Origin: Bradyrhizobium jicamae | Lineage (GTDB): Bacteria; Pseudomonadota; Alphaproteobacteria; Rhizobiales; Xanthobacteraceae | Length of the DNA: 64,000 bases | Assembly (NCBI RefSeq): GCF_018130215.1 | Contig: NZ_JAFCKQ010000002.1 | Span: 558,001-622,000 of the forward strand | Direction: 5' to 3' | Shown: piece after piece, positions 23,944 through 32,579 of the stretch | How positions within the stretch are numbered: position 1 is the stretch's first letter | How the letters are laid out: every line of letters starts with the position of its first letter | Notes under the pieces: model-generated | Database searches by the model: none | Seen by the model: only the letters and a program-made list of their open reading frames with translations | Told to the model about the DNA's origin: nothing | Made by a program: the position numbers and the translations under genes

Positions 23944-24894
23944 TTAACCGTAGAGCGCTTTGTGCTCGCTCTGGTAGTTGGCGTAGGAGTCCTTCATGCT
24001 GGCGCCGTTGAGCAGCATGGTCGCAACCAGCGTGTTGTCGGCATCGAACACGCTGGTGCGCACCCACATGCTCTCGGTGCGCTTGCTCCCCGAAAGCGCG
24101 ACCACCTCGCGCTCGGCCCAGTAGGTTTCGCCCGGGAACATCGGCCCGCGCAGCAGGCGGATCTCCTGATCCGCGAACAGCCCGACTGCGGGGCCGCGGA
24201 CCGGCAGTCGGTCCTCGCGGGCGCGGTACTGCAACAGCACGCTCAGCATCTCCATCGGGATGATCGCGCGCCCCCACGGATTGTGTTCCAGGAAGTAGTA
24301 ATCCGACGGCTCGGTGATCACTTTCAGCTTGTCCGCCAGCGAGAACGGATAGAGGTCGCCCATGTTCTGGTCGAAATCCATCTTGATCGCCTGCCGCGGC
24401 GTTCTCATGCCGACCTTGACATCGGCGAGGATCACGGGATCGGCCAGCGGCTTCAGTTCACCGAGCCTCTGGCTGAGCGCGGTTTCCTTGCCGTCGCCGT
24501 CGATCGACGCGGTGCCGCGCAGGATCTCCGTGCCATCGCGCCTGATCATTCCGATCGCGCAAACCGTCTGGCCGGGTTTCGGCTTCTCGATCTGGGCCTG
24601 CACCTCTTCGCCCTCGAAGACGGGGTTGCGGTAATGCGCCGACAGGCATCCGGTGATGAACCAGGCGCGGCCCCAGATGCGTTCGCACAGGGGCGCAAAC
24701 TGGCTGAAATGGGTCGGCCCCTCGATCGTGCCGCCCCGGAAGCCGAGCTTTTGCGCGGTTGCGTCGTCGTGGATCGACGCGTGCGAGTCGTAGGTCTGGG
24801 CCTGAAGCATCTGCTTCGGGCTCCGCCATGGCCCGACCAGCAGATTGCCATGTTCCAGAATTTCCGTCCTGAAGGCGGCTTCGACTGTGATCAT
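23944..24894 (-). CDS. Hotdog-fold (MaoC-like) protein, unknown substrate
   Basis: A 316-residue protein. The segment GFRGGTIEGPTHFSQFAPL followed by ITGCLSAHYRNPVFEGEEVQAQIEKPKPG looks like a MaoC/hotdog hydratase or thioesterase domain; the C-terminal half, with VRGPAVGLFADQEIRLLRGPMFPGETYWAEREVV, looks like a second such domain. The double-hotdog reading is pattern recognition and not certain. ATG24894 is chosen for GGGAG upstream; the open frame runs further but with poor coding character. It is the first gene of the hotdog-CMD-SDR operon, divergent from the indolepyruvate oxidoreductase gene. Confidence 0.7.
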   Translation of the reverse strand: MITVEAAFRTEILEHGNLLVGPWRSPKQMLQAQTYDSHASIHDDATAQKLGFRGGTIEGPTHFSQFAPLCERIWGRAWFITGCLSAHYRNPVFEGEEVQAQIEKPKPGQTVCAIGMIRRDGTEILRGTASIDGDGKETALSQRLGELKPLADPVILADVKVGMRTPRQAIKMDFDQNMGDLYPFSLADKLKVITEPSDYYFLEHNPWGRAIIPMEMLSVLLQYRAREDRLPVRGPAVGLFADQEIRLLRGPMFPGETYWAEREVVALSGSKRTESMWVRTSVFDADNTLVATMLLNGASMKDSYANYQSEHKALYG

Positions 24895-25083
24895 CCCTAG
24901 GGCTCCCTTTGAGCGCCAGCGTTTCAAAGAAGGCCCGGTTCGGCAAGGGCTCGCGGACGCAACATCGAGATATGTGCTGCGGCCATGGAACACGGCTGTC
25001 CATGCATAGCAAAATCAGTGCATGCTCGCTGCCAACGAGACCGGTTCGTACCGGCCGCTTCAATGGGACGGGGAGCCTGACGA

Positions 25084-28000
25084 ATGGCCTTGCTGGAAGT
25101 TGGACTGGACGACAAGTACCGGTTGGACACGAAACGAATCTTCCTTTCCGGAACTCAGGCGCTGGTCCGATTGCCCATGCTGCAGCGCGAACGCGATCGC
25201 GCGCACGGGCTGAACACCGCAGGCTTCATCTCCGGCTACCGCGGCTCGCCGCTCGGCATGTATGACCATGCGCTGTGGCGCGCGAAATCGTTCCTGAAGG
25301 AGCATGACATCGCCTTCGTGCCGGGTCTCAACGAAGACCTTGCGGCAACGGCAGTGTGGGGCAGCCAGCAGGTCGGCATGTTTCCGGGCGCCAAGGTCGA
25401 TGGCGTGTTCGGCATCTGGTACGGCAAGGGGCCCGGCGTCGACCGCTCGCTGGACGCGCTCAAGCACGCCAATTCGGCCGGCACATCGCCCAACGGCGGC
25501 GTGATCGCGCTCGCCGGCGATGACCATGGCTGTCAGTCCTCGACCCTGGCGCACCAGAGCGAGCAGGTGTTCGCCTCGGCCCTGATGCCGGTGGTCAATC
25601 CGGCGACGCTGCAGGATTATCTCGATCTCGGCATCCTCGGCTTCGCGCTGTCGCGTTATTCAGGCTGCTGGGTCGGCTTCAAGGCGATCTCCGAGACGGT
25701 GGAGAGCTCGGCCTCGATCGTCAGCGATCCTGATCGCATCAAGATCGTCACACCCGATGATTTCGAGATGCCGCCCGGCGGGCTCTCGATCCGCTGGCCA
25801 GATCCGTCGCTCGAGGCCGAGCGTCGCCTGCACGGGCCAAAGATGGAGGCGGTCGCCGCCTTCACCCGCACCAACCGGTTCGACCGCATCGTGCTGGATT
25901 CGAAGCCGGCGCGGCTCGGCATCATGGCGACCGGCAAGGCCTATCTCGATCTGCGCCAGGCGCTCGCCGATCTCGGCATCACCGATGCCGATGCGCAGGC
26001 GCTCGGCCTGCGCATCTACAAGGTGGCACTGACCTGGCCGCTCGAGGCGCGCGGCGCGCGCGCCTTCGCCGAGGGCCTTCAGGACGTGCTGGTGGTCGAG
26101 GAGAAGCGCGGCTTCATCGAGGACCAGCTCATCCGCATTCTCTACAACATGGATGCATCGAAGCGTCCGTCGGTGGTCGGCAAGCGCGACGAGAGCGGCG
26201 CGATCCTGCTGCCGAGCGAGGGCGAACTGACGCCGACGATGGTCGCGGCCGCCGTGGTCGCGCGCCTGCGCAAGCTCGGCCACCGCAGCCCGATGCTGGA
26301 GCAGCGCCTTGCCAAGCTGGAGGCGTTCGATCGGCCGGCCGAAGGCACCGGCACGGTCAAGCTGGCGCGCACGCCCTATTTCTGCTCGGGCTGCCCGCAC
26401 AACACCTCGACGCGGATTCCCGAGGGCAGCCGCGCCATGGCCGGCATCGGCTGCCACGGCATGGCGCTCTCGATCCCCGCCCGGCGTACCGCGACGATCT
26501 CGCATATGGGCGCGGAGGGAGTGAACTGGATCGGGCAGGCGCCGTTCACCAGCGAGCAGCACGTGTTCCAGAATCTCGGCGACGGCACCTACACCCATTC
26601 GGGCCTGCTGGCGTTGCGTGCCGCGGGAGCGGCCGGCGTCAACATCACCTACAAGATCCTCTACAACGACGCGGTCGCGATGACCGGCGGCCAGCCTGCC
26701 GAGGGCAGCTTCACCGTGTCGCAGATCGCCCATCAGGTGGCGGCCGAGGGGACCAAGCGGCTCGCCATCGTATCCGACGATCCGGACAAATATCCCGCGA
26801 ACTATTTCCCTGCCGGCGCCACCATCCACCATCGCCGCGAGCTCGATGCCGTGCAGCGCGAGCTGCGCGATGTCAAAGGGTTGACGGTCCTGATCTACGA
26901 CCAGACCTGCGCGGCCGAGAAGCGACGGCGCCGCAAGCGCGGGCTCTATCCCGATCCGCCGAAGCGCATCTTCATCAACGAGCGCGTCTGCGAGGGCTGC
27001 GGCGACTGCTCGGCCGCGTCGAACTGCGTCTCGGTGCAGCCGCTCGAGACCGAGCTCGGCCGCAAGCGCCGCATCGACCAGTCGAACTGCAACAAGGATT
27101 TCTCCTGCATCGAGGGGTTCTGCCCGAGCTTCGTCACCGTGCATGATCCCAAGCTGCGCAGGGCCGACCGGACCGCGGTCGATCCGAAGGCGCTGTTTGC
27201 CGACCTGCCGATCCCGCCTGCCACCGCGCTCGCCGGCCCCTACAACATCCTGATCACCGGCATCGGCGGCACCGGAGTCATCACCATCGGCGCGCTGCTC
27301 GGCATGGCCGCGCACGTCCAGGGCATGGCCTGCTCGACGCTCGACTTCACCGGCCTGTCGCAGAAGAACGGCGCCGTCATGAGCCATGTCCGCCTCGCGC
27401 CGGCGACCGACATGCTGACCACCGTGCGCATCGCACCCGGCAATGCCAACCTGATCCTGGGCTGTGATCTCGTCGTCGCCACCAGCGTGCCGGCGCTGAG
27501 CCGTGCCGAACGTGGCGTCACGCGCGCCGTCGTCAATGCCGATCTGTTGCCGACCGCGAGCTTCGTGATGGATCCCGACCTCGACTTCGAGGCAGGGGCG
27601 ATGCGCGATGCCCTGAACGGCGCGGTGACGCCTGGTGATCTCGATATCCTCGATGCCACCGGGCTTGCGACTGCGCTGTTGGGCGACAGCATCGCCACCA
27701 ACGCCTTCATGCTCGGCTTCGCGTTCCAGCGCGGCGCGATCCCGCTGTCGCTCGACGCCATCATCAAGGCGATCGAGCTCAATGGCGCGGCGATCGAGAT
27801 GAACACGATGGCGTTCTCCTGGGGTCGCCTCGCCGCGCATGATTTGCAGCGCGTGGTCACCGCGGCGCGGTTCAAGGGCGCCGGTCACGCTCCGGCCAAG
27901 CGCACGCTCGACGAGACGATCGCCTTCCGGGCCAAATTCCTCACTGATTATCAGGACGAGGCCTACGCCCGGCGCTATCTCGCCGACGTCGCACGGGTGC

Positions 28001-28554
28001 GCGCGGCCGAGAGTGCCGCGGCACCGGGCTCGCAGGCGCTGACCGAGGCCTTTGCCAAGGGGCTGTTCAAGCTGATGGCCTACAAGGACGAGTACGAGGT
28101 CGCGCGGCTCTATTCCGACGGCGAATTCGCGAAAGCGCTGAAGGAGCAATTCGAGGGCGAGCCCGGCCTGAAGGTGCTGCTGGCGCCGCCGCTTCTGGCG
28201 CGCCGCGATCCCGTCACCGGGCATCTGCAGAAGCGCGAGTTCGGCCCGTGGGTGTTCAAGGCGTTCGGGGTGCTGGCGCGGCTCAAGGGCCTGCGCGGCA
28301 CCGCGCTCGACATCTTCGGCTACACGGCGGAACGGAAGATGGAGCGCGCGCTCCCGGTCGAATATGCGGCGATGATCCAGCGTCATCTCGATGGCAAGAC
28401 GATCGACCTGACGCGGCTCGTGGCGCTGGCGAAGTCGGCCGATCTGGTGCGCGGCTACGGCCACATCAAGGAAGCCAATGTCGCCCGTTACCGCGCCGAG
28501 TGTGCGCGGCTGGAAAGCGCGATCGGCCAGCAAGTGGCACAAGCCGCCGAATAG
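25084..28554 (+). CDS. Indolepyruvate ferredoxin oxidoreductase, fused alpha-beta
   Basis: A 1156-residue fused 2-oxoacid:acceptor oxidoreductase that converts arylpyruvates or branched 2-oxoacids to acyl-CoA using TPP and iron-sulfur centres. The N-terminal part carries GFISGYRGSPLG and GLNEDLAATAVWGSQQ; the TPP-binding part is around YFCSGCPHNTSTRIPEGS and GIGCHGMALS. Iron-sulfur motifs CEGCGDCSAASNC and CNKDFSCIEGFC sit at about residues 636-680, and the gamma-like domain follows with ITGIGGTGVITIGALLGMAA. Length is normal for the fused family. It is divergent from the hotdog-CMD-SDR operon; the 189-nt gap holds a CATGCA/TGCATG inverted repeat at 25001-25024. Confidence 0.93.
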   Translation: MALLEVGLDDKYRLDTKRIFLSGTQALVRLPMLQRERDRAHGLNTAGFISGYRGSPLGMYDHALWRAKSFLKEHDIAFVPGLNEDLAATAVWGSQQVGMFPGAKVDGVFGIWYGKGPGVDRSLDALKHANSAGTSPNGGVIALAGDDHGCQSSTLAHQSEQVFASALMPVVNPATLQDYLDLGILGFALSRYSGCWVGFKAISETVESSASIVSDPDRIKIVTPDDFEMPPGGLSIRWPDPSLEAERRLHGPKMEAVAAFTRTNRFDRIVLDSKPARLGIMATGKAYLDLRQALADLGITDADAQALGLRIYKVALTWPLEARGARAFAEGLQDVLVVEEKRGFIEDQLIRILYNMDASKRPSVVGKRDESGAILLPSEGELTPTMVAAAVVARLRKLGHRSPMLEQRLAKLEAFDRPAEGTGTVKLARTPYFCSGCPHNTSTRIPEGSRAMAGIGCHGMALSIPARRTATISHMGAEGVNWIGQAPFTSEQHVFQNLGDGTYTHSGLLALRAAGAAGVNITYKILYNDAVAMTGGQPAEGSFTVSQIAHQVAAEGTKRLAIVSDDPDKYPANYFPAGATIHHRRELDAVQRELRDVKGLTVLIYDQTCAAEKRRRRKRGLYPDPPKRIFINERVCEGCGDCSAASNCVSVQPLETELGRKRRIDQSNCNKDFSCIEGFCPSFVTVHDPKLRRADRTAVDPKALFADLPIPPATALAGPYNILITGIGGTGVITIGALLGMAAHVQGMACSTLDFTGLSQKNGAVMSHVRLAPATDMLTTVRIAPGNANLILGCDLVVATSVPALSRAERGVTRAVVNADLLPTASFVMDPDLDFEAGAMRDALNGAVTPGDLDILDATGLATALLGDSIATNAFMLGFAFQRGAIPLSLDAIIKAIELNGAAIEMNTMAFSWGRLAAHDLQRVVTAARFKGAGHAPAKRTLDETIAFRAKFLTDYQDEAYARRYLADVARVRAAESAAAPGSQALTEAFAKGLFKLMAYKDEYEVARLYSDGEFAKALKEQFEGEPGLKVLLAPPLLARRDPVTGHLQKREFGPWVFKAFGVLARLKGLRGTALDIFGYTAERKMERALPVEYAAMIQRHLDGKTIDLTRLVALAKSADLVRGYGHIKEANVARYRAECARLESAIGQQVAQAAE

Positions 28555-28703
28555 GGCGCCGAACGGAACGCTCGGCCGGCCGCGGAACTTTCCGCTGCCG
28601 TCCTGGTTGACCGGTAACCCTGCCGCCCGCAACGGCTGGATTCGCGCGGCCGGACCCCTAAATATCAGATGTTTCCGTTCGAGTGATTTCAGGAGGCCGT
28701 TTG

Positions 28704-29150
28704 ATGGTCCTGAAAAACGCTTTCGTTGCAGCCGTTTGTACCGCGTTCCTGGCGATGGGCAGCGTGGCGTCGGCTGACGAGTATCGGCCGGGCGAGTTCT
28801 TCGGCCTCGATCTGTCCAAGGCCGTGTTGTCACCGAAGCGGCTCGGCCCACCCACGCAATTCCAGCCGGTCCCGGTCGAGGCGAATTCCGATCACGGCAC
28901 CGACACCCAGGCCAAGGTCGATGAGCCGAAGATCGAGCCGCAGCGGACCGTGCGGACGACGCGCGCGACGGCGCCGGCCGAGGGGCCGGGTATTGAACGG
29001 TCGCGTGCCGAGCGGTCGCGCAAGATCGCTCACGTTCCCGCCCGCGCCAGGCTCGCACGGCGTCACAGCAACCCGCTGGATGCGCAAGCGCGCGACACGC
29101 GGATCCAGACCTGGCCCTGCCGATCCGGCGGCATCTGCAAATGGCGGTGA
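28704..29150 (+). CDS. Small exported basic protein, unknown function
   Basis: A 148-residue protein with a clear Sec signal peptide (MVLKNAFVAAVCTAFLAMG, cleavage after VASA near residue 24). The mature protein starts DEYRPGEFFGLDLSKAVLSPK, then a proline/arginine-rich low-complexity tract and a short Cys-containing tail (TWPCRSGGICKW) that could form a disulfide. ATG28704 has AGGAGG 7 nt upstream, stronger than the in-frame ATG at 28683. I do not recognise the family. Monocistronic by position. Confidence 0.75.
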   Translation: MVLKNAFVAAVCTAFLAMGSVASADEYRPGEFFGLDLSKAVLSPKRLGPPTQFQPVPVEANSDHGTDTQAKVDEPKIEPQRTVRTTRATAPAEGPGIERSRAERSRKIAHVPARARLARRHSNPLDAQARDTRIQTWPCRSGGICKWR

Positions 29151-29270
29151 GGTCCATCCGGCCCAACCCGCCTGGAGCGACGCTTCTCGCATGACGCGCG
29201 AGTCATCTCACCGTCGCAAAACCGTCTGCTGAGAGTCAAGAAAACGTAAGCCTGGAGTCAAGCAGCGCAG

Positions 29271-29305
29271 GCACAACCGTCGTCGCGATTCGACGAAGGT
29301 TGTGC
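29271..29305 (+). promoter_or_regulatory. 5'-UTR hairpin covering the ribosome binding site of phoD
   Basis: GCACAACC pairs with GGTTGTGC and, after one mismatch, TCGTCG pairs with CGACGA around a CGATT loop. The right arm contains the only purine-rich stretch before the start codon (GAAGG, 29295-29299) and ends 1 nt before ATG29307. If it forms in the mRNA it would hide the ribosome binding site. Pairing is read directly; a regulatory role is inferred. Confidence 0.5.
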
Positions 29306-29306
29306 G

Positions 29307-30887
29307 ATGGCGATTGTGTCCCCCGCAAAGCGAGGCCTGACCCGGCGCCAGCTCCTGGTGCGCTCGGCATCGACGGTCGCGCTGGCGGGGCTCGGCTCGA
29401 TTGCGAGGCCTTATCTCGGCCGTGCCGCGGATCGTCCGCAGATCGCGGGCGGCATCCAGTCCGGCGACGTCGCGAGCGACTCGGCGGTGATCTGGGCCCG
29501 TGCCGACCGCGCGGCACGCATGCAGGTGGAATGTTCCGCGGTCGAGAGCTTTGCGACGATCCTGCGTACGGCGTCGACCGAGGCGCTGCCTGATCGCGAC
29601 TTCACGGCAAAGCTGCTGCTCGACGGCCTGCCGCCGGGTCAGGACATCTTCTACCGCGTCCGCTTCGATGATCGCGACGGCGTCAGAGGCGAAGACCGCA
29701 TCGGTCATTTCCGTACCGCGCCGGCAGACCGCCGCTCGGTCTCGTTTGTCTGGTCCGGCGATGTTGCCGGGCAGGGCTGGGGTATCGATCGCGCGCGCGG
29801 CGGCATGCGCAGCTATCGCACCATGCTCAACGAGCGGCCCGACTTCTTCATCCATTCCGGCGACCACATCTATGCCGATTGCACGGTGCCGCCGGAGCAG
29901 GAGCTTCCGAACGGTGAGGTCTGGCGCAACATCACGACCGAGGAGAAATCCGCCGTCGCGCACAGCCTCGACGAGTTCCGCGGCAACTACAAATACAACT
30001 GGCTCGACGACAATTTTCGCGCGTTCCACGCCGAAGTGCCGATGTTCGCGCAGTGGGACGATCACGAGGTGGCCGACGACTGGTCGCCGATCGGCACCGC
30101 TGACGCAACCGGCTATGATCCCGACGGCACGTCGCGGCTGGTGGCGCGGGCGCGCCGCGCGTTCCACGAATTCATGCCGATGCGGCTGATGCCGGAGCGC
30201 GACGGGCGGGTCTATCGCAAGATCGGTTACGGCCCGCTGCTCGACGTCTTCATCATCGACATGCGCTCGTACCGCGATTCGACCTGGAACAAGCAGGGCG
30301 ATCCGGACCAGGCCTTCATCCTCGGCCCGGGCCAGCTCGCCTGGCTGAAGCGGGAGCTGGTGGCATCGGATGCGACCTGGAAAGTGATTGCGGCGGATCT
30401 GCCGATCGGCCTGGTCAGCCTCGATGCGATTGCGCTCGGCGACGGGCCGCCTGCGCGGCGCGAGCACGAGATCGCGGACCTGTTGTGCTTCATGAAGCGT
30501 GCGGGCATCCGCAACACGGTGTGGCTCACCGCCGACATGCACTACACCGCGGCGCATCACTACGATCCGAACCGCGCGGTGTTCCAGGAGTTCGAGCCGT
30601 TCTGGGAATTCGTCTCCGGCCCCCTGCATGCCGGCACCTGGTCGCCTGGCGAACTCGACAACACGTTCGGGCCGAAGGCGATGTATCAGAAGGGCTGCAG
30701 CGCCGGGCAGGGCGACAACCTCGCGCCATGCTTCGGCCTGCAATTTTTCGGCCGCGTCGATATCGACGGCAAGACGGGTGTGATGACGGTGACGCTGAAA
30801 GACGTCGACAACCACGATCTCTGGTCGGTCGACATCGAACCGCGGCCGGACGCGCGGCCCGGCCAGATCATGGCTCAGCATATCTAG
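29307..30887 (+). CDS. phoD: Alkaline phosphatase D family protein, Tat-exported
   Basis: A 526-residue PhoD-like phosphatase/phosphodiesterase. The Tat signal has the twin-arginine motif LTRRQLLVRS and a hydrophobic stretch (VALAGLGSIA), likely cleaved near GRAADRP. An N-terminal Ig-like domain (IQSGDVASDSAVIWARAD) precedes the metallophosphatase core with WSGDVAGQGWG, FFIHSGDHIYADC, MFAQWDDHEVADDW, FIIDMRSYRD and TVWLTADMHYTAAHHYDP. All metal ligands are visible. The start may be regulated by a hairpin, and a strong terminator follows. No convincing PhoB box is seen upstream. Confidence 0.9.
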   Translation: MAIVSPAKRGLTRRQLLVRSASTVALAGLGSIARPYLGRAADRPQIAGGIQSGDVASDSAVIWARADRAARMQVECSAVESFATILRTASTEALPDRDFTAKLLLDGLPPGQDIFYRVRFDDRDGVRGEDRIGHFRTAPADRRSVSFVWSGDVAGQGWGIDRARGGMRSYRTMLNERPDFFIHSGDHIYADCTVPPEQELPNGEVWRNITTEEKSAVAHSLDEFRGNYKYNWLDDNFRAFHAEVPMFAQWDDHEVADDWSPIGTADATGYDPDGTSRLVARARRAFHEFMPMRLMPERDGRVYRKIGYGPLLDVFIIDMRSYRDSTWNKQGDPDQAFILGPGQLAWLKRELVASDATWKVIAADLPIGLVSLDAIALGDGPPARREHEIADLLCFMKRAGIRNTVWLTADMHYTAAHHYDPNRAVFQEFEPFWEFVSGPLHAGTWSPGELDNTFGPKAMYQKGCSAGQGDNLAPCFGLQFFGRVDIDGKTGVMTVTLKDVDNHDLWSVDIEPRPDARPGQIMAQHI

Positions 30888-30914
30888 GTCATTGCGGACC
30901 CCAACGCAGATCAA

Positions 30915-30942
30915 GAAAATGGCTCCGCAAGGAGCCATTTTC
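30915..30942. terminator. Intrinsic terminator after phoD
   Basis: A perfect 12-bp stem (GAAAATGGCTCC with GGAGCCATTTTC) closed by a GCAA tetraloop, ending in TTTTC on the plus strand and in the same on the minus strand. It sits between the ends of the convergent phoD and His-rich peptide genes, so it should serve both. Confidence 0.88.
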
Positions 30943-30968
30943 GATTGGGTCAGGCTTATGTGTCGGAC

Positions 30969-31151
30969 CTAGTCGTGATGCCTCCGGATCACCACCCGGT
31001 CGTGGTGATGATGGTCCCAGCCATGGTGCCAGCCGTGATCCCAGTGATGATGGTCACCGTGCCTGACCACGACGGTCTCGGCACTTGCGATCGACGGTAC
31101 TGCGACTGCAAGCGTACCAATCGCTGCAAGAACCAATCCAAGCTTCTTCAT
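30969..31151 (-). CDS. Small histidine-rich secreted peptide
   Basis: A 60-residue protein. Residues 1-24 form a signal peptide (MKKLGLVLAAIGTLAVAV..ASA). The remaining 36 residues contain 13 His plus several Asp and Trp in runs such as DHHHWDHGWHHGWDHHHH. The start codon is preceded by GAGGAGG. Composition suggests periplasmic binding of transition metals, but no homologue is recognised. It stands alone between the phoD terminator and the aminotransferase gene. Confidence 0.8.
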   Translation of the reverse strand: MKKLGLVLAAIGTLAVAVPSIASAETVVVRHGDHHHWDHGWHHGWDHHHHDRVVIRRHHD

Positions 31152-31287
31152 TTCATCCTCCTCATTGAGCGAGAATGAAACCGTGCAGCGATCGAAACGT
31201 TCCTGGGGAAACCCGAGAGTTTTCTGAACGGTTGTTCAGCAAGCCAGACTCGGCGTCACTCTCTTCCTTCGTCATTGCGAGCGATTG

Positions 31288-32523
31288 CTAGCTCTTCTCC
31301 ACGTTGCTGCTGCGCGCGGGCACGCCGAACTCCTTGCGGCAGACCTCGGCGAGCACTGCGACGCCCTCGCGGATCTGCTGGTGCGAGGGGCTGGCGAAAC
31401 ACAGTCGCAGCCGGCTGGCGGAATGGGCCTTGCTGGTCGACCATTCCGGTCCCGGATTGATCGAGACGCCGGCGGCGAGCGCTGCCTGATAGAGTTTCAG
31501 CGTATCGACATTGTCGGGCAGCTTGACCCAGAGGAAGATGCCGCCCTTCGGCGCCTCGAACTCGGCCGCGGTGCCGAACTGCTCGTTCAGTGCCTCCATC
31601 AGCGTGTCGAGTTTTGCGCGCAGACCGCGCGTCAGCCGCGGCACATGGGTGGCGAAGTGCGGCGCGCAATATTCTGATAACACCATCTGCTCCAGTGCGC
31701 CGGAGCCGGCGTCGGTCTTCAGCGCCAGCATCCGCGACATCATCTCCCAGGGCGCGACGATGAAGCCGACGCGGAGCGCAGGGGCGATCGACTTCGAGAA
31801 CGAGCCGATATGGATCACGCCGCCATGCTTGCTCATGGCGTAGATCGCGGGTGGCCGCTCACCGTTCCAGATCAGGTCGGCATAGCAATCGTCCTCGAAG
31901 ATCGGCACGCCGTACTCCTGCGACAGCCGGAGCATCTCGGCGCGGCGGCTCTCGGGCAGGATCGAGCCGGTCGGATTTTGCACCGTCGGGATGGTGTAGA
32001 TGTACTTCGGCGTGATGCCGCGTTCCTTGTGGTCGGCCAGCGCTGCGGCCAGCGCGTCCATCCGCATGCCCTCGCCATCGAGCGGAATGCCGACCGCGTT
32101 GACGCCCAGCCGGGTCAGCCGGTTCAGCGCACCCTGATAGGTCTCCTGCTCGATCAGCACGGTGTCGCCCTGGGCGAGCAGCGTGTGGTTGACGAGATCG
32201 AGTGCCTGGAGCGAGCCGGAGACGATCATGACCTCGTCGGGCGTGCAGGCGATGCCGGCGTCGCGCTTGAGCTTCCCGGTCAGGAATTGCCGCAGCGGCA
32301 TGTAGCCCTGCGGCCCGTGGGCGAGATTGTAGGTCGCAAGATATCTGCCTTCGCGCTTCAGCACGGTGTTGACCGCCTCGAGCAGTCCGTCGACCGGAAC
32401 CTGCTCGGGATCATTATTGCCGCCGACGAAGCTGTACTTTGCGAGCCCGGTCCACCGCGCCGCCGGCGCCGGCAGTCCGGCCGGAAGCAGGGGACCAAAA
32501 TCGAACTGGGCTGAGGTGGACAT
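31288..32523 (-). CDS. PLP-dependent aminotransferase (class I, MocR/LysN-like without HTH)
   Basis: A 411-residue fold-type I aminotransferase. The Schiff-base Lys is Lys244 in SFSKSIAPALRVGF; other marks are NLAHGPQGYMPLRQ, IVSGSLQALDLVNHTLL, IPTVQNPTGSILP and EDDCYADLIW. There is no N-terminal GntR domain, so it is an enzyme and not a MocR regulator; the closest functional class is 2-aminoadipate or aromatic/branched-chain transaminase. Substrate is uncertain. The DUF3124 gene ends 56 nt upstream in the same direction. Confidence 0.9.
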   Translation of the reverse strand: MSTSAQFDFGPLLPAGLPAPAARWTGLAKYSFVGGNNDPEQVPVDGLLEAVNTVLKREGRYLATYNLAHGPQGYMPLRQFLTGKLKRDAGIACTPDEVMIVSGSLQALDLVNHTLLAQGDTVLIEQETYQGALNRLTRLGVNAVGIPLDGEGMRMDALAAALADHKERGITPKYIYTIPTVQNPTGSILPESRRAEMLRLSQEYGVPIFEDDCYADLIWNGERPPAIYAMSKHGGVIHIGSFSKSIAPALRVGFIVAPWEMMSRMLALKTDAGSGALEQMVLSEYCAPHFATHVPRLTRGLRAKLDTLMEALNEQFGTAAEFEAPKGGIFLWVKLPDNVDTLKLYQAALAAGVSINPGPEWSTSKAHSASRLRLCFASPSHQQIREGVAVLAEVCRKEFGVPARSSNVEKS

Positions 32524-32579
32524 GGATGTTTCGCTCCGTTTTTTTCATTGAGAAGGCCGTCGTGCGGCCTTCCCTGGTG

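Noticed and set aside
25660..29166. 1168-codon minus-strand open frame opposite the indolepyruvate oxidoreductase gene
   Set aside because: It mirrors a well-supported gene codon by codon, is Arg/His/Ala-rich and lacks any recognisable domain; an antisense artefact of GC-rich coding.
29221..29270. PhoB box upstream of phoD
   Set aside because: The repeated GAGTCAAG words do not match CTGTCAT half-sites, and their spacing is not 11 bp.
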